Notes under the pieces: generated by a model
What the model saw: only the letters and a program-made list of their open reading frames with translations
What the model was told of the DNA's origin: nothing
The model's database searches: none
Shown: piece after piece, positions 1 through 10,553 of the stretch
Layout: each line of letters begins with the position of its first letter
Numbering within the stretch: position 1 is the first letter of the stretch
Source: Knufia peltigerae
Taxonomy: Eukaryota > Ascomycota > Eurotiomycetes > Chaetothyriales > Trichomeriaceae
Assembly (NCBI GenBank): GCA_030247855.1
Contig: JAPDRN010000091.1
Location: 1 to 64,000 of the forward strand
DNA: 64,000 nucleotides
Direction of reading: 5' to 3'
Made by a program: the position numbers and the translations under genes

Positions 1-869
1 TGTAATGGCCTGGGCGGGCAATGGACGTAGGATCTTGGTAAAAGGTCGCTAGGAAGAAGCGGGAGCCATTGAATCATTTGAAAATTGTGTCAAGGGGAGG
101 TACAAGTATGTAGCAAGCAAAAAGCACGAAACTTCAATCCACGAGTCGACGAGATGGTGTCCAAGGTTATGGAGTAGGGAAAAATGAAGGAACCTTGGCA
201 CAAAATTGGAATGGCCAGAAGCTTGGATTCCCAACGAGTGGACTCGAAGCGTGGGTCATGCATTGGCGGGCCTGGAATGGATGGTGTCAAGGCCTGGCGG
301 TGACAGGAACTTTCATTTTGGTTTGGAAATACAACATCTTGGGAACTGCAGATTGATCGGAAATGTGAGATTGACAAGAACAGGAGAGGATCCCCATCTG
401 GATGGTTTGTAAACGATACGACCAGACCGCGGAAGGTGTCGTGGGTGCTACAGGTGCATCAACTTCTCATGACGTTCTCAGGCCATATCATCGACCCGTT
501 TGCAGTCGCACGGCCTCATAGACCCGTCCTGACTGTTGCAGAACCCAACACCATAGGGAGTGCATGCCTCACTTGGCTCAAATCGCAGCAGTCCTTCACC
601 ATCGCTGGAAAGAAGGGGTCCTTGGCGTCTCTCATGTCGATGACCAGCGTGTACACCGTACAACGGTGCACTTATCCGATCAGGAGTGAATGGCTCCGCT
701 GAATACGACATGCAATTGGCTTCTTGCCAGCTCTGGGGTGTTGGCCGTCGTGTCGTGGTACCTGAATTGGTCCCTTCTCGGCAATGTCTCAACGTCAGAG
801 GAGCCGCTGTATGAGCCTCAAAGTTCATGCATGGCCCAATGAAAGACACCTCAAAAGATCGTCGTCAGA

Positions 870-1602
870 TCAGGCTCCGGCGGTCTTGTTGTCATTTTCT
901 TCTCTCGGACGAAGCCTCGCCCAGGGGTCATTGGAGACGAACCCGGGTTTGAAGTAGACAGTGTCTCCATTGGCGTTGATCATGCCCCGTGCCCATCGAT
1001 CCAGGTCTTCCTTGGTGTAGTAGGTATTGCTGACTGGCGAGCTGAAGGCATAGATTGGTTCTTCATCGCCCTGACCCTGAGTTTGTGGTACTTGTTGAGA
1101 CGCGTGTTGTGGGGTTATAAGACTCCTTGGTCCGATGGATGTTGTTGGTTCGTTTGAAGATCCTCCTGGTTGCGACGCTGCCGATGATGAGGCAAAGGAT
1201 GTATCTAAGAGACGTTAGAAGAAAGTATTCGAGTCTCTGTTGAAATTACGGGCTTTCACGAAGCATGAAACAAGTCTGTGAGAGAATGCCACGAGCTTTT
1301 CATGGGGTAAGAGATCGGTTTGCTCACGGAGGTGTGATGGGAATAACGAGCAGATTCAAACGAGCTCATCAGACTTCTCGCCGTAAAGGGTCTCTGCACA
1401 TAGGACATCTGGTCGCAATGAAACCTTCGGACAACTCATAGGTGTCATGCCGAAGGCAGGGTAGGAAATGAAGGCTTGAAAACAAGGCGGAATGACACCT
1501 ACCAGGTGGATTATTCTTTCGACGCTCCGTGAAAGTGCCAAAGCCCATCATCTGGCGCATCGCCGCATCGGCGTCACCGTCAAAATCCGGTTGCCCCGAC
1601 AT
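870..1602 (-). CDS. conserved small fungal protein of unknown function, 144 aa
   Basis: Two exons: 1602..1503 and 1204..870, joined across a 298-bp intron whose 3' end has a CTAAC branch site just before TTAG. The first exon encodes MSGQPDFDGDAD..., with AAMRQMMGFGTF around residues 13-24. This resembles the AMGFxxFG box at the N-terminus of a widespread uncharacterised fungal family. The second exon is rich in Ser, Gln and Pro, then ends in an aromatic segment (YYTKEDLDRWARGM, VYFKPGF, DPWARL) typical of a conserved C-terminal motif. There are no membrane segments or signal peptide, so it is probably nuclear or cytosolic. An in-frame ATG at 1680 would add 26 residues; I chose 1602 because MSGQ is the usual family start as I remember it. 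The intron is long for this genome, so a skipped small exon is possible. Function is unknown. Confidence 0.6.
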
Positions 1603-2082
1603 CGTTATGAATCCGAGATCGCTTGCGGGTAGAGGAGGCGATGTAGACGATTCACGCTCAAGAGTTGTGAGGTTGAACATGGGTCAGGAAGAATGAGTCC
1701 AAACCAAAATTCAAATGACGTCAAATTGCAGGGAACGAACACGGTCTGACGGGAATAAAAATTACGCCGCAATTGCTGTGGTGAATACGGAGTACAGTCA
1801 AAGCAATATATTCGACCACGTACTCCTTGTTCTCAGTCATTACCTGCCGTTGACCCTTGGAACTGACCCTGGTGAGTCCTAGTAAAATACCAGTCCATAC
1901 ACCGAGGGCCATGAGATCCTGAATTGATTACCATATCTCAGTTGACTATTCCACCTAATCTAAGAATCAAGATTTGTTCAACCTGTGCTTATGACAAGGC
2001 AACCAGCTATTGTGGTATATTGTCCATAGCAGCGTCCAAGGATTCCTATCACGTACGAACACCTCCATCGCACAAACTGGGC

Positions 2083-2664
2083 CTATGAGTTTACCCACCA
2101 TGCTGTCCATGTCCATACTTCAGATCCCCAGTATCGACTGACTCGACCTGTGCCGGGGAACACAAAAACTTCAGATACGTTTCCATAGTTGTCCTCCCAA
2201 AATGTGAAGAGACCAGGACTAGGGCCCCAACTACCGATGGTATAGTTGTATGTTCGAAAGGGGCCGGGGCCGAGAGGTGCAGGAGCCTAAGACAGTTAGT
2301 AACACACGTAGGCTGAGCAGTACAATCTCTGGAGAACTGGGTATCGCCGAAAACCGCTGGTTGAGACCAGCCGCAGTCATAAGAGTAACGCACATTCCAG
2401 AAGAGACTTTGGCCCGGTGTATGAGTCGTTGAAATGGCGATATCGATGCACGGTTCTATCCAGTCACTGAAGCGTAGTCAGTTCGAAGGCCGGGTAACAT
2501 GGATAGTAGGAAGAACTCAACAAATTCTGACAGATGTAGACAGAGTGATTGAGCTCTGAGGTTGTTTCATTCGGTTTTTCGGTTTGTTTTGCCACCAGGA
2601 AAGCAGACGCACGCGAGAGCAGGAGCACAAGGGCAGTTTGGAAGACAGGCAAGAGCAACATCAT
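2083..2664 (-). CDS. putative small secreted protein, 139 aa, three exons
   Basis: Proposed exons are 2664..2522, 2466..2394 and 2286..2083; total length is an exact multiple of three. Introns are 55 bp (CTGAC branch, TTCAG acceptor, but an unusual GTTGAG donor) and 107 bp (GTGCGT donor, CTAAC branch, CTTAG acceptor). The N-terminus has two Met, a hydrophobic stretch (MMLLLPVFQTALVLLL) and Ala-X-Ala-like residues, which looks like a signal peptide. The mature part has a Cys pair (VYICQNFDWIEPC) and potential N-glycosylation sites (NET, NHS, NYT, NVS). It ends in a strikingly Trp/Tyr-rich segment (SRYWGSEVWTWTAWW). I recognise no family. The last exon reads convincingly as protein; the first junction is the weakest point. 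It could be a small effector- or lectin-like secreted protein, but this is speculation. Confidence 0.5.
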
Positions 2665-2827
2665 CTGAATCTTTCACCAACTAAAGGCAGAAGCAAAGTC
2701 TAGCAAAAGATAGACCAGATGTCGGGAGCGCGGGCTTGGGCCAATATCAAGCAGCATCAATTTGGTACCGTACCGACCTCTTTGCCCATGTTGTACATTG
2801 CCTCCTTGCCGTGGGACCGAATGAAAG

Positions 2828-3610
2828 CTAGCCGTCACACAGATCGGATGGGTACTGCTGATGATTGCTGCTCTCATCTCTTACAATGATCTGCACCATG
2901 GCGAAAGCCGTACGAAAAGCAAGCCGGCTACGCGAAGGCCACCTCAAGTCGACGACAATAGATGTATCGGTCGCAAGCGGCCGCAGCATTTCAGATTGGA
3001 TAAGGAGGCATGATCGATACCATCGGAATGTTGCATCGGTTACATTCACATCTTTCGTGGAGAGCGGCCCGTCTGAAGCGATATGCCGCGCATCATTATT
3101 GAGCCAGTAGCCACCTCCCAAATTTGAGATTTTGAATTGCCACATTGATCAGTGTTCAAGATGCCAGTATGCCGTCATGGTGCTGATCGGGGGGAAAAAG
3201 GGAGCAATCTCAAGATCCATGTCGTTGTCATCAGATCCGAAAGGACGGATGGAAAGGATCCCCTGCAGGAGCCATTGGCAAGTCGACGACGACGCTGGGG
3301 AGGTCATCATTTGCGTATGTCCATGCCGTACATTGGTTTCAAAGTCCTCTCCCTCCCTGCAGTTATCACTTCCAAGCCGCCACTCGTTAGCGGCCTTTCG
3401 CCCCTGCATCAGCGGGTGGCCATTCAACAGTATTGAAATTTCAATGTTTAATATCGGGGATTGTAATGTTGCTTTTGCGAGACAAACTCCACGGCACTCT
3501 GCGGCAAGGTTGTACTCATCAGCGCCAGAGTGACTGTGAGGCAAGTCGCTAGGGAGTACAGGCAAGATAAGGCTGGAGGCCAACCAGTCAGGAGGCCGGA
3601 TAAGATGAAA
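2828..3610 (-). pseudogene. interrupted open frame, possible decayed gene
   Basis: One minus-strand frame is open from 3610 to the TAG at 2828 except for a single TGA at 3149-3151, about 260 codons in all. No ATG opens it in a convincing place. The translation has no motif I recognise. The plus strand is also partly open over 3132-3533, so this may be compositional. It could be a decayed gene, exons of an unrecognised gene, or chance. Confidence 0.2.
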
Positions 3611-3912
3611 TTATTATATCGTGTTATTGCTTACTCTGAGCTTCTCGCCGGCCACGAGAACATCCATTTCCTTAGTCACTGGCCGATCAGCACTTTGTTT
3701 TTCGGACAAGAGACGCTAAACACTGCCGTTCCGACCTTTGCAAGGCTCCCCTTCTCAACTGCCTGTGTCAACGGCTCACTAGGCTTTTAAAGTGGTCTTA
3801 CTGTGGCACAAACCTCAGGGAACCCCCTTGTTAGCCCCTACTTGGCGGGAAACATGGCTTGTGGGCTTCTTTTAGCCTTGGTCTCTCCCTAAAAGTTGCC
3901 CGCCCGGAGTCG

Positions 3913-3929
3913 CGAGTTCCAGGAACTCG
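3913..3929. repeat. perfect palindrome, 8-bp arms, 1-bp centre
   Basis: CGAGTTCC-A-GGAACTCG reads the same on both strands around one central base. Such symmetry is typical of a dimeric regulator site, but no regulator can be named. Confidence 0.4.
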
Positions 3930-4037
3930 GTAACAAAAAGACATTGACTGGAGCAGATACTCCGTACACCAGCCATACATATATGCAACACTCGACTGTC
4001 GCAAGGCTGTCAAGAGTGATTACAGATCTGAAGGCGA

Positions 4038-4064
4038 CGGGAAGAGGGAAGCGGCCTCTTCCCG
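4038..4064. repeat. perfect inverted repeat, 10-bp stem and 7-bp loop
   Basis: CGGGAAGAGG and CCTCTTCCCG flank a 7-base spacer. In RNA this would form a strong hairpin. It lies about 600 bp upstream of the pseudokinase start, in an otherwise featureless stretch. Confidence 0.4.
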
Positions 4065-4630
4065 ACTCTGACAGGAGTTTGGCGCTATATGACCTTCGAA
4101 CTGCTGTCACCAGGGGGGTTTGTTTTAAGTGGCCATTGCAAGCCACCTTCTGCCTAAGGATCCTCGTTGGTTGCGATAAGGGTAGGGGTAGTAGGTCATT
4201 TCAGGCCTGTATCCGGGTGAGTTCCTACTGTTATCTGCTCGGTTCCCACAGTATTCCCCCCACTCCGGAGTGCGCCATTGACATCCCGGGCCCAAGTCCC
4301 AGAGTAGCAGGTCTCTCATACTGTCACCTTTTCTGATTCTTCGCCTGTTGCTTGGAGTAAGACGTCTCATCTCGCATGTAGGATCAGGCGGGATGCCATG
4401 CGGTCAAGGCTGATAAAACCACACGCAGGCCCCATGCTTTCCCCTGCTCCTCAACAGGTCTCTGACTGAGAATCGGTTATGGCCCTGAATGGTGCAAAAG
4501 ACCTTCACCTTCCGAACACCTAGACATGAGCGTAGCTCGCTGCCCGCATGGCCCTCTTGTGGATTTCCGTTACTGCAACCATAGCAGTCTGTTAGCTGGT
4601 GGAGTCTCACATTAGTTCATAAACCCAGCA

Positions 4631-4641
4631 GTACTCCGTAC
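4631..4641. repeat. GTACTCCGTAC motif copy
   Basis: One of eleven copies of the 9-mer TACTCCGTA (either strand) that I found in the window. The others start at 1786, 3958, 7600, 10275, 10939, 20622, 25159, 29898, 56450 and 60946. Nearly all lie outside genes; see findings. Confidence 0.7.
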
Positions 4642-4677
4642 CTCCCACGACAAGTAGTGGGCTTACATCGACTGAGT

Positions 4678-7407
4678 ATGTCACCAACTTCTCAGGCATA
4701 CTGGGCCGATGAGCGCGTATACGAGACAGTCACGTCGGCGTATGTCCATGCTCAGCTACGTCCTGACGAGCAGGCTCTGCTTCGCCGGCCTTTGTATTTC
4801 GGTGCTGGGTTGACGGATGATACCTATCTCGACTGGATCCTTACTCGAGCGCGGCGTTTCTTTCTAATATTGGTCCAGACAGGAGTTCCCGATCAGATCT
4901 TTGGTGTGGTGGATGACTCTTACGACGATGACGATCTTCCCATTGCAGAGCATGCTGTACCAAACCTTCGCCTGTCCTACGAACCCGATCGCTCCTTGGA
5001 CAGGCGCTTCTATAAGACTCAATTTCGCTTATTGAGTCGTACACTCGATGAAGGCGAACATATCAGATATGCTGATGAAGAGAACATCCCTATCACCGCC
5101 CTCAGTCTGAAATCTGTTGTGATATCCCTCAGCCAAGAAGGCACCGACAAAGTCCGACTCCCCAACAAACCATCCAATGTCTTCCTCCGTCGCCGCGTTC
5201 ACATCGACGCTAAGGTCACCGAGGCAGACCTTCTCAACGAGATTGCAACAATTAGGAGATTGCGCCATGAGCACATTATTTCTGTATTTGCCTCGTACAC
5301 ACATCAAGCCAACTTCTATGTGCTCTCTCTACCTTCACCAGATTGGTGTTTGAAAACCTTTCTGTCAGATCCACCAAAGTCATTCACCAATCTATCCAAG
5401 ACAGAACGTCGACATACTCTCGTAAATTGGCCTCACTGTCTCGCAAACGCTTTGTCGTGGCTCCACCGCAATGGGCGATATCACGGAGCTATCAGGCCAT
5501 CAAACATTCATGTCACAGACACCTTCCAGATTTGTTTAGGCTACCTAGAGGGTGATGGTGTTCTTTGTGATCGCGTCCGGTCAGATGACATTGAAGCATA
5601 TCAGTACGGACCTCCTGAAAGATGGAAAAGGGCTGTCACTGTTCGCAGCACAGGTGCCGCTGCGGTATCACTTCCATCGGGCGGTCGTACAGGTCGACGA
5701 GTTGGTGTTAAGGATACTGGAACTTCTTCGAGTGGGAGGAACAGTGTCAGGAGCGGGTCGGATTCGATCACGCCAGCCTATAGCTTTCAGCCTACTTCAA
5801 GGGGCGATTATGCAAGACTGCGTCTAAGTAGCTCAATGAGTGCTGGTGGCTTGCTACAGCCAAATACTCGGGGGCGGCCTCCGCGAACGCCGTCGGACAA
5901 CCACTCCATTATCACACAGGACACAACACGTCCGACTACCTCCGTATCAACTCCAAAACGAGCCCCATCAGTTCTGTCATCCAAGTCATCCAAATCATCC
6001 AATAGCAACAACCTCGCTTCCATCTTCACGGGCCAAAATATGTTCGTCGCCAACCCTGAAACTCGAAGTGCGGTGGTGCAGACATGGCAGTCGATGGAGG
6101 ATGACATGTTTGCATCGGATATCTTTTCACTTGGGGCTGTGATTCTCGACATCATTACGATTCTGTGTAAACGCAGCTACAGCTCCTTTGTCCGCCATCG
6201 GTCTTCCAAGAACCGCGTAGCCGGACGTGGTGGAGGTTTGGCGGATGCCAGTTTCCATGCGAATTTGGGCCAAGTCTTCACGTGGGCGCAATCATTGCAG
6301 AACGAGGCTGAAAAGAAGGCAAAAAAAGATGATAGCCTTAGCTTTCATGCTGTTGGTCCGATCGTACAACTCACATTACACTGCCTGGCCAGGGATCCGT
6401 CAGCAAGATCCTCGAGCCAAGATCTGGAAGGGAAGCTGACTGAACACATCTGTCGCGCTGCGAATATGCCCCAGCTTCATTGCAAGAGCGAGATTGTCAA
6501 GGAGAATGTCGAGCGGAGTGCCAGTGCGCAGCTCTCACAGAACAGGTCTGTAAGTGTGACGCGAGGTGAAAGCCGGTCGTCGGAGCGCTTGCGGCAGGTC
6601 TCGACGAACCTACGTACCCTAACCACCGATCGACAACAACAGGAACAGCGACTGCGACAGCGACTGCCACCACCTCAAGAGATCGTCCAAGATATGCAGA
6701 TACTGCAACCACCGTTTTTGCCTGTGGCGCGAAGTGCAATGACCACTCCTGCAACAACATCCGCCAGTTCTCTGGCCTCCTTCAATTTCGACGCCCTCTC
6801 GGATACGGTCGTGGCCGAAAGTCCACACTCCCGAGACCAGTCGTTGCGTCGCCAGTCCAGTCGCCGGAATGATCCGCCGCGCCTTCAGCAGCATGACGGT
6901 TGGTCGAACGAGCAGCACGACGGCCCGAAGAATAATCCGACCTATACTTGGCAAAGAAACGACAGCCAGGTGGATCCTCGTCTATCATTTGGTGAATCGG
7001 TCGACACGGGGGCGTTCACGTACCTCAACTACAGCACCAGCGCTTCGTCCGAAGAAGGTGTGAAATATTTCCCGCCTCGCCCGCAGACAGGAGGACCTCC
7101 TCCCATGAAGGCTCCACCGGACAGAGCACTGCCTCCGGTACCACCCATCCCTCCTGAGAGCATAGCTAGTAGTGCATCATCACGACGTCCCAAATCCGGC
7201 CGTGACGAGGTCGACAAGCGAAAGAGATCGCCGTCCGGCACAACTAGGGGAAGATATCCCCTTCGACAAGACAGTCTTCCCAAGACCATGGATGATGAGG
7301 AAGATGACTATCATGACCTTCTACGTTTCACTAGGGCATTGGCCATCAAGAAGGTCTCATCTCGCAGTCGAACCCGACAACAGACAGAGCCTACTAGCGC
7401 ATGGTAG
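4678..7407 (+). CDS. catalytically dead protein kinase-like protein (pseudokinase), 909 aa
   Basis: Single exon. The frame opens with a GTG at 4657, but the first ATG is 4678 (MSPTSQAYWADERVYE). Residues about 90-310 show a kinase fold: an alpha-C-like segment (NEIATIRRLRHEHI) and a catalytic-loop equivalent YHGAIRPSNIHV. The HRD Asp is replaced (HGA) while the Asn is kept. There is no recognisable Gly-rich loop and no DFG at the expected place (LGYLEGDG). A Ser/Arg-rich insert of roughly 150 residues follows, then a C-lobe remnant (MFASDIFSLGAVILDIITILC) near residue 480. The rest is Gln/Pro/Ser-rich and probably disordered, ending in a basic tail. It is best read as a scaffold or regulatory pseudokinase. 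Partners cannot be inferred. Confidence 0.8.
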   Translation: MSPTSQAYWADERVYETVTSAYVHAQLRPDEQALLRRPLYFGAGLTDDTYLDWILTRARRFFLILVQTGVPDQIFGVVDDSYDDDDLPIAEHAVPNLRLSYEPDRSLDRRFYKTQFRLLSRTLDEGEHIRYADEENIPITALSLKSVVISLSQEGTDKVRLPNKPSNVFLRRRVHIDAKVTEADLLNEIATIRRLRHEHIISVFASYTHQANFYVLSLPSPDWCLKTFLSDPPKSFTNLSKTERRHTLVNWPHCLANALSWLHRNGRYHGAIRPSNIHVTDTFQICLGYLEGDGVLCDRVRSDDIEAYQYGPPERWKRAVTVRSTGAAAVSLPSGGRTGRRVGVKDTGTSSSGRNSVRSGSDSITPAYSFQPTSRGDYARLRLSSSMSAGGLLQPNTRGRPPRTPSDNHSIITQDTTRPTTSVSTPKRAPSVLSSKSSKSSNSNNLASIFTGQNMFVANPETRSAVVQTWQSMEDDMFASDIFSLGAVILDIITILCKRSYSSFVRHRSSKNRVAGRGGGLADASFHANLGQVFTWAQSLQNEAEKKAKKDDSLSFHAVGPIVQLTLHCLARDPSARSSSQDLEGKLTEHICRAANMPQLHCKSEIVKENVERSASAQLSQNRSVSVTRGESRSSERLRQVSTNLRTLTTDRQQQEQRLRQRLPPPQEIVQDMQILQPPFLPVARSAMTTPATTSASSLASFNFDALSDTVVAESPHSRDQSLRRQSSRRNDPPRLQQHDGWSNEQHDGPKNNPTYTWQRNDSQVDPRLSFGESVDTGAFTYLNYSTSASSEEGVKYFPPRPQTGGPPPMKAPPDRALPPVPPIPPESIASSASSRRPKSGRDEVDKRKRSPSGTTRGRYPLRQDSLPKTMDDEEDDYHDLLRFTRALAIKKVSSRSRTRQQTEPTSAW

Positions 7408-8001
7408 GATTTTGCCAATGGCGTCAAACCGTGTTTTAGATATCATTGGGCCATGAGGGAGAAAAGTTCTTGTGCCACTATGCATGATCTCGAGTCTTTA
7501 AAGTAGATGTACTACCATGTTTCATATTTATATCCCGTAGATGAAGAAATCAAGATGAAGACACACTGGGCGCAGATTGAGTTGTATTTCTTTCCCCTGT
7601 ACGGAGTATGAAGTTAATAATCATTCTCCTCATATACTATTGTACATATTGTACTATTCGACAACCGAAGTTTTGCCGAAATGTTTCTGAAGTTTGATTT
7701 CATTGACGTTTTTGATGCCGCCATTAATATCAACGTTCATCAAAAGTGTGCAAGGACAGCGGATTAGGGTCTCAATCACTTGATACGAGATTTGACTCTC
7801 GATCAGTAGTCGACAACTCATGATGAAACACATCCGATCACGTCAACCTCGAAGGAAAAGAAAGGATTGACTGTAATCCACACGATAAGACTCATCTTCT
7901 CCATTCCCAGAGTACTCGTACGCAGGCTTCGCCCCAGCCATTCGTGCCGATGACAAAGGGCCTTGAGGACGACCGATTTTCTAGAATGAATATATCGTGC
8001 A
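7408..8001. other. intergenic, 3' region of pseudokinase and promoter of regulator
   Basis: No coding sequence supported. The stretch after 7408 is AT-rich, as expected for a 3' untranslated region, and carries a TACGGAGTA motif at 7600. Confidence 0.5.
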
Positions 8002-10175
8002 ATGCAGACCGGCAAGAAACGAACACGGGAGGTTAAAGCCAAGACCAAAACGTTTTCAGGGTAAGAAAATCTGCTCATGACCTCTCTATATCTCTCTGTC
8101 TCTCATAGACCTTCCTCCCTGGCTGACATTATCAAATCCTCAAGTTGCTGGACATGTCGAGCGAGAAAGGTGAAATGCGATGCAAACAGACCAGAATGCA
8201 ATCGATGTCGGAAAGCAGAGCTAAAATGCGAAGGGTACGGCCTGCGCTTGTACTGGATTACGGATGAAGACACCGTCGCACCCTCGGCCATCAAGCGCCA
8301 GGCCATGTCACTAGAAGGTAGGTACAACGACCCGAAATCCAGTGCCTGGCACACCTCACCGGCAAACGCTCCCTAGATGTTACCTTGTGCTGACCCACAC
8401 TATCAGGCCTCGAGACATGGACCTTCCAGCTCGACGAGGTGGATCAGCAACTACTTGACATCGAGGCTCACGAAGACAACCACGATGACCTGCCTTGTTT
8501 CTCTACTGGGCCCTTTGGCGTCTTTCCACTTCCAAGGAAACCCAGCGATGAGCCACCGGGCGCAGGTTCGCAGCCCCAACAAGCTGATTTGGACAGTACC
8601 AGACAGCATGACGCTCCTCTGTTCGACCAGGATGACACGACCCTAGAAGCACTGCGCGACATCTTCTCTTCCGAAACGCTGGAAGAGCATCCTCTCGTGG
8701 TGAGAGGTGGCTCGCTCGTCGAGAACTTCCCTTCTCGCTTCGACATGGAGTCAGGTCTCCTACAAGAACCCATCGTCCGGCGGCTCATGGACAACTATGT
8801 CAATGTGTGTGCCAAAATTCTTCCGCCATTGCCACACCCCGAGAACCTTTACTCAACGATATATGTCCCTCAGGCCATGGCGGGTGCCTCGAGTCTGTTG
8901 CCCTACCTCGACCACGGCCCTACCGAAGTGCCGGCCAGTAATGAAGCCATTTTCTACGCGGTCTTGGCCACGTCGGCGTTCCATCTCCGTAGGGACAAAG
9001 CCGAGAACGGTCTTGAGCTCGATGTGCTCGCTCGAGGCTTCCGTGCAAAAGCGTTCGAGTCTCTTCAAAAGGCACTCCGAGAGCCGTTGGAGATGGAGAC
9101 ATTTGGAGCGGGCGGCGGCGGCGGCGGCGGCGAGGCGGCCACCACCACCACTCGCGACGTATCATCCTTTTCCGACGTCCATCTCGAGGCCATCCTTTCG
9201 GCGATGTTGACACTCACGACCATGGACGTCATGGAAGGTTCCATGTCGGAATACTGGATCCACCTCGGAGGCATGGGTCGTCTCGCCAGAGAATTGCAAC
9301 GGGAAGAAGAGCATGCCAGTCCCAGGATCGCCCGCCTCATCACCATGTCTACCTTCCTCTCGACACTGGCGAGCACCACCTCACTGGAACTCGACGAGCT
9401 ACCGTGGTCGTCGGCCGAGCAGCACTACTACGGTGACACGAGAGAAGTGATGGTGGTGCGGGGGTACGACGTCTCCGGTCGAGATTCCGGTCTGGAATTC
9501 GCCTACGGCATCACTCCCAGACTCGCCAATCTCATGCATCACATTGTCACTCTGGGTCAACACATTTCGTATTATGTTTCCCGGTCCGACGCTTTTCCTC
9601 CTACCTTGATCTCGGCTTGCAGAAGACTGTCCGAGGACATTTCATCTTGGTCGATCGAATCCGAACCGGTGGCCGAAGACATCATCGACCGTGACCCTTC
9701 GGGGACGGGGACGGACCTCACCCCTCAACTGGCCAAACACCACATTTTTGCCTTTGCACGTGCACTCAGAGTGTATTATCACACTCGCATCTTACCCTGT
9801 CGACCTTCGGAAATGCATTCTCACATTTCCGAGGTCGCAAAACATCTGGTCGAGATTGAAGAATTGAAACTCCGGGCGGGTTACGATCACAACCTGTGCG
9901 CAACCATCACTTGGCCGGGGTTTGTCGCGTCGTGTGAAGCCGAAAGAGGCCCTCACAGGGACGTTTGGTATAAATGGTGGACGGGGATGCTTCAGTACGG
10001 GATAGGTAACATTACGGAGTTATGGCAGGTGGTTCAAGAGGCATGGGAATTGAAGGACAACAACGACAACGACAACATCAACATGCACGGTGGTGGTGGT
10101 GGTGGTATTGTCAATGAAGTTCCTTCATGGGTACCTGTTTTGCGTAAAAGAGGTCAACATATATTAGCCGTTTGA
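8002..10175 (+). CDS. Zn(II)2Cys6 transcription factor, 666 aa
   Basis: Three exons: 8002..8060, 8145..8317, 8407..10175, with introns of 84 bp (GTAAGA donor, CTGAC branch) and 89 bp. Splicing places a basic N-terminus (GKKRTREVKAKTKTFSG) directly before the zinc cluster. The six Cys fall at about residues 21, 24, 31, 38, 41 and 48 (C-x2-C-x6-C-x6-C-x2-C-x6-C). The GCWTCRARKVKCD core is canonical for DNA-binding fungal regulators. The long C-terminal part fits the fungal-specific regulator domain (PF11951-like), with helical segments around LTTMDVMEGS and FARALRVYYHTRIL. A poly-Gly run (9107-9132) and a second near the C-terminus (10089-10107) are GGN repeats. An alternative acceptor at 8108 would insert 12 residues before the first Cys; I prefer 8144. 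It lies upstream of a permease and an SDR gene on the same strand and may control them. Confidence 0.88.
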
Positions 10176-10229
10176 TCAATAAGTCTGTCACTGGTACATA
10201 AACTTGTCTTATTATTTATTACCTTACTT

Positions 10230-10553
10230 TCACCCTATGTAGCTCACCTTGGGCTTGACCCGGGAGATGGTCGATACTCCGTACTCGTCATCAGATATGA
10301 GCAAAAGTGCCCTCGCTGACTCCTTCCCTTTGACAGTTGATGTCGGCAAATGATCCTCGTTTTTCAACCCCCATGTATCGAGGTACGGCGAGTCTAAAAG
10401 AGTCGAGGAGGACTTGTCTACTGTGCTTGTCAGCTTGGCAATTTCTGGGCGTAGAGTACGGGATGACCTTGATTCGTTATCGTCGGAAGACAGGGCGGGT
10501 TTAGACACCAAGTTGAGTATAGGGATTTTCCCAATCCAACTCCATAACTCCAT
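10230..10553 (-). CDS. hypothetical protein, 107 aa
   Basis: ATG-started open frame lying tail-to-tail with the Zn2Cys6 regulator, 54 bp from its stop. The N-terminus is aromatic (MELWSWIGKIPIL), the middle Ser/Thr/Asp-rich, and the end basic (SRVKPKVSYIG). No family is recognised. Against it: a TACTCCGTAC motif, elsewhere confined to non-coding DNA, falls inside at 10275. It may be a real small gene, a last exon, or chance. Confidence 0.3.
   Translation of the reverse strand: MELWSWIGKIPILNLVSKPALSSDDNESRSSRTLRPEIAKLTSTVDKSSSTLLDSPYLDTWGLKNEDHLPTSTVKGKESARALLLISDDEYGVSTISRVKPKVSYIG

Larger units (their letters stand above)
3584..4677. other. intergenic region with palindromes, no gene seen
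   Basis: About 1.1 kb upstream of the pseudokinase gene. I see no supported coding sequence. It holds two perfect inverted repeats (3913-3929 and 4038-4064) and two copies of the TACTCCGTA motif (3958 and 4632), the second 37 bp before the ATG at 4678. Confidence 0.5.
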
